From: Pseudomonas eucalypticola
GTDB lineage: Bacteria; Pseudomonadota; Gammaproteobacteria; Pseudomonadales; Pseudomonadaceae
Assembly: GCF_013374995.1 (NCBI RefSeq)
Contig: NZ_CP056030.1
Location: 4,558,501-4,622,500, forward strand
Length of the DNA: 64,000 nt
Direction: 5' to 3'
Part shown: positions 31,751 through 42,336 of the stretch, in pieces
How the letters are laid out: every line of letters starts with the position of its first letter
Numbering within the stretch: the first letter of the stretch is position 1
The notes under the pieces: model-generated
Databases searched by the model: none
Seen by the model: the letters and a program-made list of their open reading frames with translations, nothing else
Told to the model about the DNA's origin: nothing
Translations under genes and position numbers: made by a program

Positions 31751-32662
31751 TCAGCCGCGCACGCCGCGCCAGAGCTTGCCGGCCACCGACACCACCGCCA
31801 GTACCACGGCACCCGCCGCGACACCCAGCACACCATTGATCAAGGCCATGGTCACGCTGCCGCCGATGTCCTGCACCCAGTGGTGCAATGGCGCGATGCC
31901 GTGCACGAGGATGCCGCCCCCCACCAGGAACATCGCCGCCGTGCCGACCACCGACAGGGTTTTCATCATGTACGGTGCCGCGCGCAGGATGCCGCCGCCC
32001 ACGGTGCGTGTCAGGCGGCCTTGGCGGCGGGTCATCCACAGGCCCAGGTCATCGAGCTTGACGATACCGCCCACCAGGCCTTAGACACCCACGGTCATCA
32101 CCAGGGCAATGAGGCTCATCACCACCACCTGCTGCATCAGTGGTGCGTCGGCGACGATGCCCAGCGTGATGGCGATGATTTCCGCCGAGAGGATAAAGTC
32201 AGTGCGCACCGCGCCCTTGATCTTGTCCTTCTCGTAAGCCACCAGGTCGACCGCCGGGTTGGCGGCCGCCGCGCTCAGGGCCGCGTGTTCGGCATCGCCT
32301 TCCTCGTGACGGTGAAGAAAGGAGTGCGCCAGTTTCTCGAAACCCTCAAAGCACAGGTACGCGCCGCCCACCATCAGCAATGGTGTCACCGCCCACGGCG
32401 CAAAAGCGCTGATGGCCAAGGCCGCGGGCACCAGGATCACCTTGTTGCGCAGCGAGCCCTTGGCCACCGCCCACACCACCGGCAGTTCCCGATCGGCGCG
32501 CACGCCGGTGACCTGCTGGGCGTTCAGCGCCAGGTCGTCACCCAGCACCCCGGTGGTCTGTTTGGCGGCGACCTTGGTCATCACCGAGACGTCGTCGAGC
32601 ACCGCGGCGATGTCGTCCAGCAACACCAGCAGACTGCTTCCTGCCATAAGAATGGTTCCCAT
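31751..32662 (-). pseudogene. yedI-type DUF808 inner-membrane protein gene broken by one in-frame stop
   Basis: Read on the minus strand from ATG 32662, a DUF808/YedI membrane protein is encoded in one frame down to 31751 (303 residues). It is interrupted only at codon 194 by TAA (32081-32083), between MTVGV and GLVGGIVKLDDLG. The two parts are in the same reading frame and both look conserved, so this is a nonsense change, most simply a Tyr codon (TAC or TAT) turned into TAA. Alternatives are a sequencing error, or translation restarting at the ATG near 32068. The function of the intact family is unknown; it is a multi-pass membrane protein. Confidence 0.82.
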
Positions 32663-32807
32663 CGTTCATGTTCGATGGGTGCGAGCATACCGTGTCGCCG
32701 CGTGGCTGCCCACCGAGAGCTCACGGGCTGGCCGCCCGCATTGAGCGGCGCGCAAGCACGGTGCTACCATGCCCCACCGCCCCAGCAGGCAAGGAACCAC
32801 CGGGTTT

Positions 32808-33413
32808 ATGAGCACCATTCGCGAGCGCAACAAAGAACTGATCCTGCGCGCGGCCAGCGAAGAGTTCGCCGACAAGGGCTTCGCCGCCACCAAGACCAGC
32901 GATATCGCGGCCAAGGCCGGGCTGCCCAAGCCCAATGTGTACTACTACTTCAAGTCCAAGGAAAACCTCTACCGCGAGGTGCTGGAGAGCATCATCGAGC
33001 CGATCCTGGCGGCCTCCACGCCGTTCAACCCTGACGGCGACCCCAGTGAAGTGCTCAGCGGTTACATCCGTTCCAAGATCCGCATCTCCCGGGATGTACC
33101 CGCGGCGTCGAAGGTCTTCGCCAGCGAAATCATGCATGGCGCCCCGCACCTGAGCCCCGACCAGGTGCAGCAGCTCAACGCCCAGGCCAAGCACAACATC
33201 GAGTGCATCCAGACCTGGATCGACCGCGGCCAGATCGCCCATGTCGATGCCCACCACCTGATGTTCAGCATCTGGGCTGCGACCCAGACCTACGCCGACT
33301 TCGACTGGCAGATCGCCGGGGTCACCGGCAAGGCGCGGCTGGACGAAAGCGACTACGAAGCGGCGGCACAGACGATCATTCGCATGGTGCTCAAAGGGTG
33401 CGCGCCAGACTGA
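32808..33413 (+). CDS. TetR-family transcriptional regulator (RutR-like)
   Basis: A 201-residue regulator with an N-terminal helix-turn-helix (FAATKTSDIAAKAGLPKPNV, then YYYFKSKENLY) and a ligand-binding part like that of RutR/TetR_C_13 proteins (WAATQTYADFDWQI). The ATG at 32808 is favoured by AAGGAA upstream and by alignment with the usual TetR start. It is divergent from the yedI-type pseudogene and upstream of the glyoxylate cluster, which makes a role in purine, pyrimidine or glyoxylate metabolism plausible but unproven. Confidence 0.85.
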   Translation: MSTIRERNKELILRAASEEFADKGFAATKTSDIAAKAGLPKPNVYYYFKSKENLYREVLESIIEPILAASTPFNPDGDPSEVLSGYIRSKIRISRDVPAASKVFASEIMHGAPHLSPDQVQQLNAQAKHNIECIQTWIDRGQIAHVDAHHLMFSIWAATQTYADFDWQIAGVTGKARLDESDYEAAAQTIIRMVLKGCAPD

Positions 33414-33468
33414 AAACCGTACCGCCTGCTTCCCGAGCTTCGCCCGACCTCACCCGGACGAAGCTCGC

Positions 33469-33903
33469 TCAAACGCCCGGGTCCGCCACCCACCCCGACG
33501 CTTCGATGGCACTCACCGCACACCGCTCATCCACATCCGACGCATCGCCGCTGATGCCCACCGCTCCCACCACCACGCCCTGCTGATCCCGGATCAGCAC
33601 GCCACCCGGCGCCGGCACTACCCCACCCTGCCCCAACCCGTTCAACGCGGCGAAAAACGCCGGGCGCTGCTGCGCGTCCGTGGCCAGCAATCGCGACCCC
33701 TTGCCTAGGGCAATCGCGCCCCAGGCCTTGCCGATGGCCACGTGGGGTCGCAGCAGGCTGGCGCCGTCCTGGCGTTGCAGGCTGATCAGATGACCACCAC
33801 TGTCCAGCACCGCCACGGTGAGCGGCGCAGCATTGAGTTCATGGCCCGTGGCCAGGGCGTGTTCGGCAAGGCGGTTGGCGACGGTCAAGGTAAGGGTAGA
33901 CAT
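33469..33903 (-). CDS. GlcG/HbpS-family protein (DUF336)
   Basis: A 144-residue protein of the GlcG family: VAVLDSGGHLISLQRQDGA, a central LNGLGQGGVVPAPGGVLI and a C-terminal VGAVGISGDASDVDE. Related genes often sit beside glycolate or glyoxylate genes; the biochemical role is not settled. The ATG at 33903 has GAGGA at a good distance. It is divergent from gcl, and the gap contains the upstream TTGTATACAA palindrome. Confidence 0.85.
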   Translation of the reverse strand: MSTLTLTVANRLAEHALATGHELNAAPLTVAVLDSGGHLISLQRQDGASLLRPHVAIGKAWGAIALGKGSRLLATDAQQRPAFFAALNGLGQGGVVPAPGGVLIRDQQGVVVGAVGISGDASDVDERCAVSAIEASGWVADPGV

Positions 33904-33961
33904 CGGCAGATCCTCTTCAGTGAAAAATCGACTCGACAAATAGAACACAAATAAAAATATA

Positions 33962-33973
33962 ATTGTATACAAT
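33962..33973. promoter_or_regulatory. Upstream operator ATTGTATACAAT
   Basis: Perfect 12-base palindrome in the AT-rich gap between the GlcG-like gene and gcl. The form is typical of GntR-family (VanR/FCD type) sites. A second copy lies 106 bases downstream. Confidence 0.7.
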
Positions 33974-34023
33974 ATAGAAGATTTCGCCCGTAAACGCCAT
34001 TCTTCGGCAAACGCGAAAAGGGT

Positions 34024-34053
34024 TTGACCTGACGCCACTGCCGTGAATACACT
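34024..34053 (+). promoter_or_regulatory. Probable gcl promoter
   Basis: -35 TTGACC (34024-34029), 18-base spacer, -10 TACACT (34048-34053). The predicted start near 34060 puts the downstream operator at about +8 to +19. Confidence 0.5.
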
Positions 34054-34067
34054 CGAAAGAAAAGCCA

Positions 34068-34079
34068 CTTGTATACAAT
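34068..34079. promoter_or_regulatory. Downstream operator CTTGTATACAAT
   Basis: Second TTGTATACAA palindrome, 26 bases before the gcl start. Its centre is about ten helical turns from the first copy, which allows one repressor to loop or bind both sites. Confidence 0.7.
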
Positions 34080-34105
34080 TACAAAACACAAAGAGGCACA
34101 AAACC

Positions 34106-35881
<1,776 letters not shown>

Positions 35882-35899
35882 CCAATCAAGGAGGCTTGT

Positions 35900-36682
35900 A
35901 TGCCACGTTTCGCCGCCAACCTGTCGATGCTGTTCACCGAGCAGGACTTCCTCGCCCGCTTCAAGGCTGCCGCCGACGCCGGCTTCGAGGGTGTCGAGTA
36001 CCTGTTCCCGTACGATTTCACTTCAGCCGAGCTCAAGGCGCAGTTGCAGGCCCATGGGCTGACCCAGGTGCTGTTCAACCTGCCAGCCGGTGACTGGGCC
36101 CAGGGCGAGCGCGGTATCGCCTGCCACCCGGACCGGGTCGAGGAATTCCGCGCCGGGGTCGACCTGGCGATCGCCTACGCCCAGGTACTGGGCAACACCC
36201 AGGTCAACTGCCTGGCCGGTATCCGCCCCCAGGGCGTGGCCTGCGCCACGGTGGAAACCACCTTCGTCAGCAACCTGCGCTACGCCGCCGACAGGCTGCA
36301 AGCGGCCGGCATCCGCCTGGTGATGGAGATGATCAACACCCGCGACATCCCCGGGTTCTACCTGACCACTACCGATCAGGCGCTGGATATCCAGGCCAAA
36401 GTGGGCAGCGACAACCTGGCGTTGCAGTACGACATCTACCACATGCAGATCATGGAGGGTGACCTGGCCCCCACCCTGTCCGCGCACCTGGGCAAGATCA
36501 ACCACGTGCAACTGGCCGACAACCCGGGGCGCCACGAGCCGGGCACGGGCGAGATCAATTACCGGTTCCTGTTCGAGCACCTGGACACCCTTGGCTACCA
36601 GGGCTGGGTGGGCTGTGAATACAAACCGCTGACCACGACCGAGGCCGGCCTGGGCTGGCTCAAGACCCACAACGCCATCTAA
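35900..36682 (+). CDS. hyi: Hydroxypyruvate isomerase
   Basis: A 260-residue TIM-barrel protein of the Hyi/xylose-isomerase-like family. Metal-site segments are visible: LVMEMINTRDIPG, QYDIYHMQIMEGD, NHVQLADNPGRHEPG and GCEYKPL. It interconverts hydroxypyruvate and tartronate semialdehyde. AAGGAGG lies before the ATG. It lies between gcl and glxR and is co-transcribed with them. Confidence 0.95.
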   Translation: MPRFAANLSMLFTEQDFLARFKAAADAGFEGVEYLFPYDFTSAELKAQLQAHGLTQVLFNLPAGDWAQGERGIACHPDRVEEFRAGVDLAIAYAQVLGNTQVNCLAGIRPQGVACATVETTFVSNLRYAADRLQAAGIRLVMEMINTRDIPGFYLTTTDQALDIQAKVGSDNLALQYDIYHMQIMEGDLAPTLSAHLGKINHVQLADNPGRHEPGTGEINYRFLFEHLDTLGYQGWVGCEYKPLTTTEAGLGWLKTHNAI

Positions 36683-36774
36683 CCCACCGCATGCCCGGAC
36701 ACAAGGCAGCGGCTGTCCGCGCCCTTACCCCGGCCCTGCGGACATTCATCATCCAACAATAAGGGACCACTACC

Positions 36775-37665
36775 ATGGCAAAAATCGGATTCATCGGCAC
36801 CGGCATCATGGGCCACCCCATGGCGCAGAACCTGCAGAAAGCCGGCCACCAACTGTTCCTGTCCTCGCACCACGACGCGGCCCCCGCCGACCTGGTAAGC
36901 GCCGGCGCGCTGGCCCTGGCCAACCCGCGCGACGTGGCGCAGGAAGCCGAGTTCATCATCATCATGGTGCCTGACACCCCGCAAGTCGAAGACGTACTGT
37001 TCCGTGAGCACGGCATCGCCGAAGGCCTGGGCAAGGGCAAGGTGGTGATCGACATGAGTTCCATCTCGCCGTCCGCCACCAAGGCCTTTGCCGCCAAGGT
37101 GAACGAGCGCGGCGCCCAGTACCTGGACGCACCGGTGTCGGGCGGCGAGGTGGGTGCCAAGGCCGCGACCTTGAGCATCATGGTGGGCGGTGACCAGGAT
37201 GCCTTCGACCGCGCCCTGCCACTGTTCCAGAGCATGGGCAAGAACATCACCCGGGTAGGCGGCAACGGCGATGGCCAGACCGCCAAGGTGGCCAACCAGA
37301 TCATCGTCGCCCTGAACATTCAGGCAGTGGCCGAAGCGTTGCTGTTCGCGGCGAAAAACGGCGCCGACCCGGCCAAGGTGCGCGAAGCGCTGATGGGGGG
37401 GTTTGCCTCGTCGAAGATTCTGGAAGTGCACGGCGAGCGCATGATCAAGGGCACCTTCGACCCGGGCTTCCGCATCAGCCTGCACCAGAAGGACCTCAAC
37501 CTGGCCCTGCAGGGCGCGCGCGAACTGGGCGTGAACCTGCCCAACACCGCCAACGCCCAACAGGTATTCAGCACCTGCGCGGCCCTGGGCGGCAGCGGCT
37601 GGGACCACTCGGCGCTGATCAAGGGCCTGGAACACATGGCCAACTTCAGCATTCGCGATAACTGA
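36775..37665 (+). CDS. glxR: 2-hydroxy-3-oxopropionate (tartronate semialdehyde) reductase
   Basis: A 296-residue beta-hydroxyacid dehydrogenase. The Rossmann motif GFIGTGIMGHPMA opens the protein, the substrate motif DAPVSGGEVGAK is present, and the catalytic lysine lies in GNGDGQTAKVANQ. It reduces tartronate semialdehyde to D-glycerate. The 92-base gap from hyi shows no terminator. In P. putida KT2440 the cluster continues with ttuD and pykF; here it stops and a urea transporter gene follows. Confidence 0.96.
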   Translation: MAKIGFIGTGIMGHPMAQNLQKAGHQLFLSSHHDAAPADLVSAGALALANPRDVAQEAEFIIIMVPDTPQVEDVLFREHGIAEGLGKGKVVIDMSSISPSATKAFAAKVNERGAQYLDAPVSGGEVGAKAATLSIMVGGDQDAFDRALPLFQSMGKNITRVGGNGDGQTAKVANQIIVALNIQAVAEALLFAAKNGADPAKVREALMGGFASSKILEVHGERMIKGTFDPGFRISLHQKDLNLALQGARELGVNLPNTANAQQVFSTCAALGGSGWDHSALIKGLEHMANFSIRDN

Positions 37666-37686
37666 TCGCCCCTGCACCACCGTCCC

Positions 37687-37746
37687 TGTAGCAGCGGACC
37701 TGGCCGCGTCCTCGGTACACGCGGCGTGCCCGGGCCGCGTGCTACA
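37687..37746. repeat. Inverted-repeat element with TGTAGCA ends
   Basis: It begins TGTAGCAGCGGACC and ends GTGCTACA, with internal complementary CGCG blocks, so it folds as a long hairpin after glxR. Its first 24 bases recur exactly at 42298-42321. Confidence 0.7.
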
Positions 37747-37786
37747 AGCCGGCGGCACGTATAACACCACAACGATAACAACGACC

Positions 37787-38629
37787 GTGCCCAAGCCCTT
37801 CTGCCCCGACTGGGCCACCGCCCTGCTCAACGGCTTCAGCCAGGTGCTGCTGCAACGCCACCCGCTCTGCGGCCTGTGTTGCCTGCTGGCCATCCTGCTG
37901 TGCGCCCCCCAATCACTCGGTGGCGCGCTGCTGGGCGCCGCCACCGGCCTGCTTACGGCCCAACGCCGCGGCTACCCGCGCGAACACCGCCAGGCAGGCC
38001 TGTTCAGCTACAACGGTGTGCTCATTGGCCTGCTGTTCAGCCACTGGCTGCCATTGAACCTGACTCTGCCTTTGCTGATCATCGCCGCCAGCGGCCTGAG
38101 CAGCCTGCTGGTAGCGCGCTGGCTGGCGGTCTGCGCGCGGCCGACGTGCCTGCCAGCGTACACGGCCCCCTTCGTCCTCGCCGGCTGGGCCCTGGCCTGG
38201 GCCGTGGTGCCGGGCCGGGACACGGCGCAGGTTTTTGCCGTCAGCGACCTGCTTACCGGCCTGGGCCAGGTGTTCGTGCTCGCCAGCCCGATGGCCGGCG
38301 CCCTGGTGTTGCTGGGCCTGTGGCTGGCCGACCGACGCGCCGCTTGCTGGGCCCTGGCTGCGTCTGCCGCGGGGCTGGGGTTCGCCTGGCTGCAGAACGA
38401 ACCGCCGCTGCCTGGGCTGTACGGCGTCAATCCCGCCCTGGCCGCCGTGGCCTTCAGTACCCGACCCCGGTACGCCGTGGTCGCCGTGGTACTGACATTA
38501 CTGCTGCAACCCGGCTTCGCCAGCCTGCCAGTGCCGGCGCTGACCGCACCGTTTGTCCTCGCCTGCTGGCTGGTGAAGGCCAGCGCTCGCTTGCTGCAGG
38601 GCGAACCGGCCTTGCACAGGCCAAGGTAA
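37787..38629 (+). CDS. Urea transporter (UT family)
   Basis: A 280-residue multi-pass inner-membrane protein with about ten hydrophobic helices. The urea-transporter signature area LFSYNGVLIGLLF is present, and the second half repeats the same fold (LYGVNPALAAVAF). It allows urea uptake or equilibration. The start is uncertain: GTG 37787 is preferred because the earlier GTG at 37739 lies in the inverted-repeat element. Its place after the glyoxylate genes fits purine/ureide breakdown, which yields glyoxylate plus urea, although no allantoin genes are in view. Confidence 0.8.
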   Translation: MPKPFCPDWATALLNGFSQVLLQRHPLCGLCCLLAILLCAPQSLGGALLGAATGLLTAQRRGYPREHRQAGLFSYNGVLIGLLFSHWLPLNLTLPLLIIAASGLSSLLVARWLAVCARPTCLPAYTAPFVLAGWALAWAVVPGRDTAQVFAVSDLLTGLGQVFVLASPMAGALVLLGLWLADRRAACWALAASAAGLGFAWLQNEPPLPGLYGVNPALAAVAFSTRPRYAVVAVVLTLLLQPGFASLPVPALTAPFVLACWLVKASARLLQGEPALHRPR

Positions 38630-38668
38630 ACCCCCTAGGCTCTGTCCATCTTCTGGACCCGAGCCCTT

Positions 38669-39493
38669 ATGGAAAACCCACGTACCCTGCGCGAAAAGCT
38701 CTACACCGTTATCTTCGAAAGCGACACCCGCGCCGGCCGACGCTTCGACACCACCGTGCTGCTGATCATCCTTGCCAGCCTGGTGCTGGTGGTGATCGAC
38801 AGCATCGAGAGCGTGCACCGCCAATACGCCGACCTGTTCGCCTACATCGAATGGGGCCTGACCACGATATTCGCCGTGGAGTACCTGCTGCGGCTGTACT
38901 GCTCCCCCAAGCCGGTGCGTTACGCGTTCAGCTTCTATGGCCTGGTGGACCTGCTGGCGATCGTGCCGGGCATTCTCGCCATCTACTACAGCGACGCCCA
39001 ATACCTGATGATCGTGCGGGTGATACGCATGCTGCGTATCTTCCGGGTGCTGAAGCTGCGCCCCTACCTGAGCCAGGCCAATTACCTGTTGTCGGCGCTA
39101 CGCGGCAGCCGGCAGAAAATCATCGTGTTCCTGCTCACCGTGTCCACCCTGGTGACGGTGTTCGGCACGCTGATGTACGTGATCGAAGGCCCGGAAAACG
39201 GCTTCACCAGCATTCCCATGGGTATCTACTGGGCCATCGTCACCCTGACCACCGTGGGCTTCGGCGACATCGTGCCCAAGACCCCGGTGGGCCAGATCGT
39301 TTCCGCGCTGGTGATGATCACTGGCTACTCGATCATCGCCGTGCCCACGGGCATTTTCACTGCTGAACTGGCCAATGCCATGCGGGGCGAGCGCCAGCAG
39401 CGCCCCTGCCCGGTGTGCGCCAAGGCCGACCATGACAGCGAGGCCGCGTTCTGTTCGCGCTGTGGCAACGCCTTGTTCCGGAAAAGAGAATAA
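38669..39493 (+). CDS. Voltage-gated-type potassium channel with zinc-ribbon tail
   Basis: A 274-residue six-helix channel subunit: S1-S3 hydrophobic segments, an S4-like voltage sensor with regularly spaced arginines (RVIRMLRIFRVLKLR), a pore helix and selectivity filter TTVGFGD. The C-terminus carries a short zinc-ribbon-like pair of CxxC motifs (CPVC and CSRC, residues about 247-265). It forms a tetrameric potassium channel in the inner membrane. It stands alone, 40 bases after the urea transporter. Confidence 0.92.
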   Translation: MENPRTLREKLYTVIFESDTRAGRRFDTTVLLIILASLVLVVIDSIESVHRQYADLFAYIEWGLTTIFAVEYLLRLYCSPKPVRYAFSFYGLVDLLAIVPGILAIYYSDAQYLMIVRVIRMLRIFRVLKLRPYLSQANYLLSALRGSRQKIIVFLLTVSTLVTVFGTLMYVIEGPENGFTSIPMGIYWAIVTLTTVGFGDIVPKTPVGQIVSALVMITGYSIIAVPTGIFTAELANAMRGERQQRPCPVCAKADHDSEAAFCSRCGNALFRKRE

Positions 39494-39583
39494 GCACTCC
39501 ACTTTTAGATCTTTCGGGGCGCCTGACGGCCCGGCTATAGTTGCTGGCCAAATGCTTTCAATGACAACAACAGGACATCTGCC

Positions 39584-40585
39584 ATGCATAAATTCTTGAG
39601 CGCTTCGCTGCTCGCCGCCGGCCTGGGGCTGGCCGGCCTGGCCCAGGCGGCGCCGCCGCTGCTGAACGCTTCCTACGACGTGATGCGCGACTTCTACAAG
39701 GACTACAACGCTGCGTTCCAGAAACACTGGCAGGCCGAGCACGCCGACGACAAGGTCACCGTGCAGATGTCCTTCGGCGGTTCCAGCAAACAGGCGCGCG
39801 CGGTGATCGACGGCCTGCCCGCCGACGTCATCACCATGAACATGGCCACCGACATCAATGCCCTGGCCGATAATGGCAAGCTGGTGCCCGATAACTGGGT
39901 GACACGCCTGCCCAATGACAGCGCGCCCTTTACCTCGGCCACGGTGTTCATCGTGCGCAAGGGCAACCCCAAGGGTTTGAAGGACTGGAACGACCTGGTC
40001 AAGGACGGCGTGCAGGTGATCGTGCCCAACCCCAAGACCAGCGGCAACGGCCGCTACACCTACCTGTCAGCCTGGGGCTATGCGCTGAAGAACGGCGGTG
40101 ACGAGAACAAGGCCAAGGCGTTCGTCGGCCAGCTGTTCAAGCACGTGCCGGTGCTGGACACCGGTGGCCGCGGCGCCACCACCACCTTCATGACCAACCA
40201 GATCGGCGACGTACTGGTGACCTTCGAGAACGAAGCGGAAATGATTGCCCGCGAATTTGGCCGCGACAAGTTCGAGGTGATCTACCCCAGCGTCTCTGCC
40301 GAAGCTGAACCGCCGGTGGCGGTGGTCGACAAGGTGGTGGACAAGAAAGGCAGCCGAGCCCTGGCTGAGGAGTACTTGAAATACCTGTGGTCGCCGGAAG
40401 GCCAGGACATTGCTGCGCAGAACTACCTGCGCCCGCGTGACCCGGCGGTGCTGGCCAAATACCAGGACCGCTTTCCCAAGGTCGACTTCCTGTCAGTGGA
40501 AAAAACCTTCGGCGACTGGCGTACCGTGCAGAAAACCCACTTTGCCGATGGCGGGGTGTTTGATCAGATCTACAGCCCGCAATAA
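39584..40585 (+). CDS. sbp: Periplasmic sulfate-binding protein
   Basis: A 333-residue secreted binding protein with signal peptide (FLSASLLAAGLGLAGLAQA). Family motifs are present: ASYDVMRDFYKDYN near the mature N-terminus, the sulfate-contact SFGGSSKQARAV and NPKTSGNGRYT. It delivers sulfate or thiosulfate to a CysTWA-type importer. No permease genes are near, as is common for the stand-alone sbp of pseudomonads; it is expected to respond to sulfur limitation. Confidence 0.94.
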   Translation: MHKFLSASLLAAGLGLAGLAQAAPPLLNASYDVMRDFYKDYNAAFQKHWQAEHADDKVTVQMSFGGSSKQARAVIDGLPADVITMNMATDINALADNGKLVPDNWVTRLPNDSAPFTSATVFIVRKGNPKGLKDWNDLVKDGVQVIVPNPKTSGNGRYTYLSAWGYALKNGGDENKAKAFVGQLFKHVPVLDTGGRGATTTFMTNQIGDVLVTFENEAEMIAREFGRDKFEVIYPSVSAEAEPPVAVVDKVVDKKGSRALAEEYLKYLWSPEGQDIAAQNYLRPRDPAVLAKYQDRFPKVDFLSVEKTFGDWRTVQKTHFADGGVFDQIYSPQ

Positions 40586-40596
40586 CCTGGCTTGAG

Positions 40597-40672
40597 AGTC
40601 GTGTCGCGCTTTTCCCGCGCTTCGCCGGGTCCCACAGGGTAAACGAACCCTGCGGGAACGGCGCGACACGCC
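40597..40672. repeat. Nested inverted repeat between sbp and the DUF5666-like gene
   Basis: The outer stem GTGTCGCGC / GCGCGACAC encloses an inner hairpin (CCCACAGGGT / ACCCTGCGGG). It lies between convergent genes and may serve as a terminator for both. Its middle (CGCTTCGCCGGGTCCCACAG) is related to the repeats at 51793-52255. Confidence 0.7.
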
Positions 40673-40674
40673 TC

Positions 40675-41286
40675 CTACATCGGCGGCTTCAAGCCATTCT
40701 CACCCGCAGAAATAGCCTTGGCGGTGTAGCTGCCATCCGCCGCCTTCTGCGCGAACAGCACCACCTTCACCCCCGGCTTCAGCAAGCTGCGATCGGCCGG
40801 CACCAGGTTCACCACCGGCACGTCCTCCGGCACCAGGATCTTCTGCTCGCCGCCCTTGTATTTCACCGTGATGGTGCGCCCGTTCGCCACCACCAGGTCG
40901 CCGACACTGCCGTTGGTCATGCTGCTGTTGCTGGCCAGGTCGAAGGCGCGGTGGCCATCACCGGTGCCGGCCATGGATGGCGGGAACACATGCACTTCCA
41001 GGGCCTTGAGGGTGCCGTCAGCCTGAGGCACGGCCGCCGAGCCGATGTAGCTGCCCGGCTTGATGTCAGCGATGTTGGCCAAGGTCACGCCGCGCACCTG
41101 GGTGTCGGCAGTCAGGTGTACCACCACATCTTCGCCACGGTTGGTCTTGACCTGCAGGTCGTCGCCGTTGACCGCCGTGATGGCCCCGCGCACGCCCGAA
41201 GGTGGTGCGTCGGCGGCCTGCAGGCCGGCGCTGGCGAACACCGCCAGGGCCAGGGTGGAAGCGCAGAACAGACGTTTCATGGACAT
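40675..41286 (-). CDS. Exported protein of DUF5666 type
   Basis: A 203-residue exported protein with signal peptide (LFCASTLALAVFASAGLQA). The mature part has short beta-rich segments (GAITAVNGDDLQVKTN, VHLTADTQVRGV) like the OB-like repeats of DUF5666 proteins. The ATG at 41286 has GAGGAG eight bases upstream. No enzyme motif is seen. It may bind metal or ligands in the periplasm; this is a guess. Confidence 0.7.
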   Translation of the reverse strand: MSMKRLFCASTLALAVFASAGLQAADAPPSGVRGAITAVNGDDLQVKTNRGEDVVVHLTADTQVRGVTLANIADIKPGSYIGSAAVPQADGTLKALEVHVFPPSMAGTGDGHRAFDLASNSSMTNGSVGDLVVANGRTITVKYKGGEQKILVPEDVPVVNLVPADRSLLKPGVKVVLFAQKAADGSYTAKAISAGENGLKPPM

Positions 41287-41373
41287 CACAGACACTCCTC
41301 GGATGAGCGGGCCAGCACGCGGATAGTTAGCCAGCGATCTATCCGGACTTTACCACTCCTTCACGGGGAAGGG

Positions 41374-42168
41374 TCACGCTGCGGCGCGTTCTTCATTCAG
41401 CAACGTGACGCCGCCATCGACGATGACTTCCAGGTTGTGGTCTCGGCCCCAGCGGAACAACTGCGCCAGCAGCAGCGAGTTGATTTCGCCGAACAGGTAC
41501 AGGGTGTCCACCGGCTGCTCCAGCACCCAGCGGCCCAGGGCGGTGGCTTCCAGCGAGTCCTGGAAGTCGTAGGTGAATTCGGGTTCGCTGAAGCGTGGCT
41601 TCACGTCGATGACCGCGCTGGGTTGCGCGCTGGCCTGGCCGCTGCCGACCCGCACATGGGCCAAGGGCAACCGCCCTACGCGCCAGTCACGCAGCAACTG
41701 GGTGAGGCGCACCTTGGCGCGCTGGGCCTTCATGTCCAGGCGGCCTTCGCTGGGCACTTCCAGGCGCTGGTTGAAGATCAGCCACAGGGCTTGGCGGCGC
41801 GGGGTCTTGAGCAGGATCTCAGCCTTGACCTTGGCGGCCCGCAGCGACAGCGCCAACACCAGCAGCAAGGCAGTGGCCACCCAGCGCAGGCTGCCCTCGC
41901 CCGCCACCTGCACCACCAGCGCGAGTGCCACGCAGCCCAGCCACAGGTAATCGGCGCGCTTCCACGCCACCTCGCCCCAGCGGCCCAGGGAAATGCACAA
42001 CCAGCAGAACAGGCAATACAGGAAGAGCGCCGCCACGGCCAGCCAGCGCAGGTCATGGGCCAGGGCGAACAGGTCGAACGCAGGGCTCAGCCAGGCGCTG
42101 ACCACCCCCAGCAGCACCAGTGAAATCAGCGTGGGTAGGAGGTAGGGTTTGTTGAAAAATTGCTTCAT
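41374..42168 (-). CDS. Membrane protein of unknown function
   Basis: A 264-residue protein not recognised by family. The first ~115 residues hold four hydrophobic helices (LPTLISLVLLGVVSAWL, LAVAALFLYCLFCWLCI, LWLGCVALALVVQVA, TALLLVLALSL). The last ~150 residues are soluble and end in GVTLLNEERAAA. It is encoded singly between the DUF5666-like gene and a lipoprotein gene in the same direction. Confidence 0.6.
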   Translation of the reverse strand: MKQFFNKPYLLPTLISLVLLGVVSAWLSPAFDLFALAHDLRWLAVAALFLYCLFCWLCISLGRWGEVAWKRADYLWLGCVALALVVQVAGEGSLRWVATALLLVLALSLRAAKVKAEILLKTPRRQALWLIFNQRLEVPSEGRLDMKAQRAKVRLTQLLRDWRVGRLPLAHVRVGSGQASAQPSAVIDVKPRFSEPEFTYDFQDSLEATALGRWVLEQPVDTLYLFGEINSLLLAQLFRWGRDHNLEVIVDGGVTLLNEERAAA

Positions 42169-42297
42169 GGGTATCAGCCGAAAAGTCCAGGGGCGTGCTG
42201 GCGTATCGGCTGAAGTGGTTGATTCTTTATGGAAAATTGGCGTTCACAGGTAAAAGACCGGGGTGCCCGGCACCCGGCCAGGCCCGCTGCCAAAGGC

Positions 42298-42321
42298 TGT
42301 AGCAGCGGACCTGGCCGCGTC
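42298..42321. repeat. Second copy of the TGTAGCAGCGGACC element
   Basis: The same 24 bases as at 37687-37710, here as a half element without its complementary arm, ending shortly before a lipoprotein gene. Confidence 0.65.
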
Positions 42322-42336
42322 TAGGGCGCCGCACAA

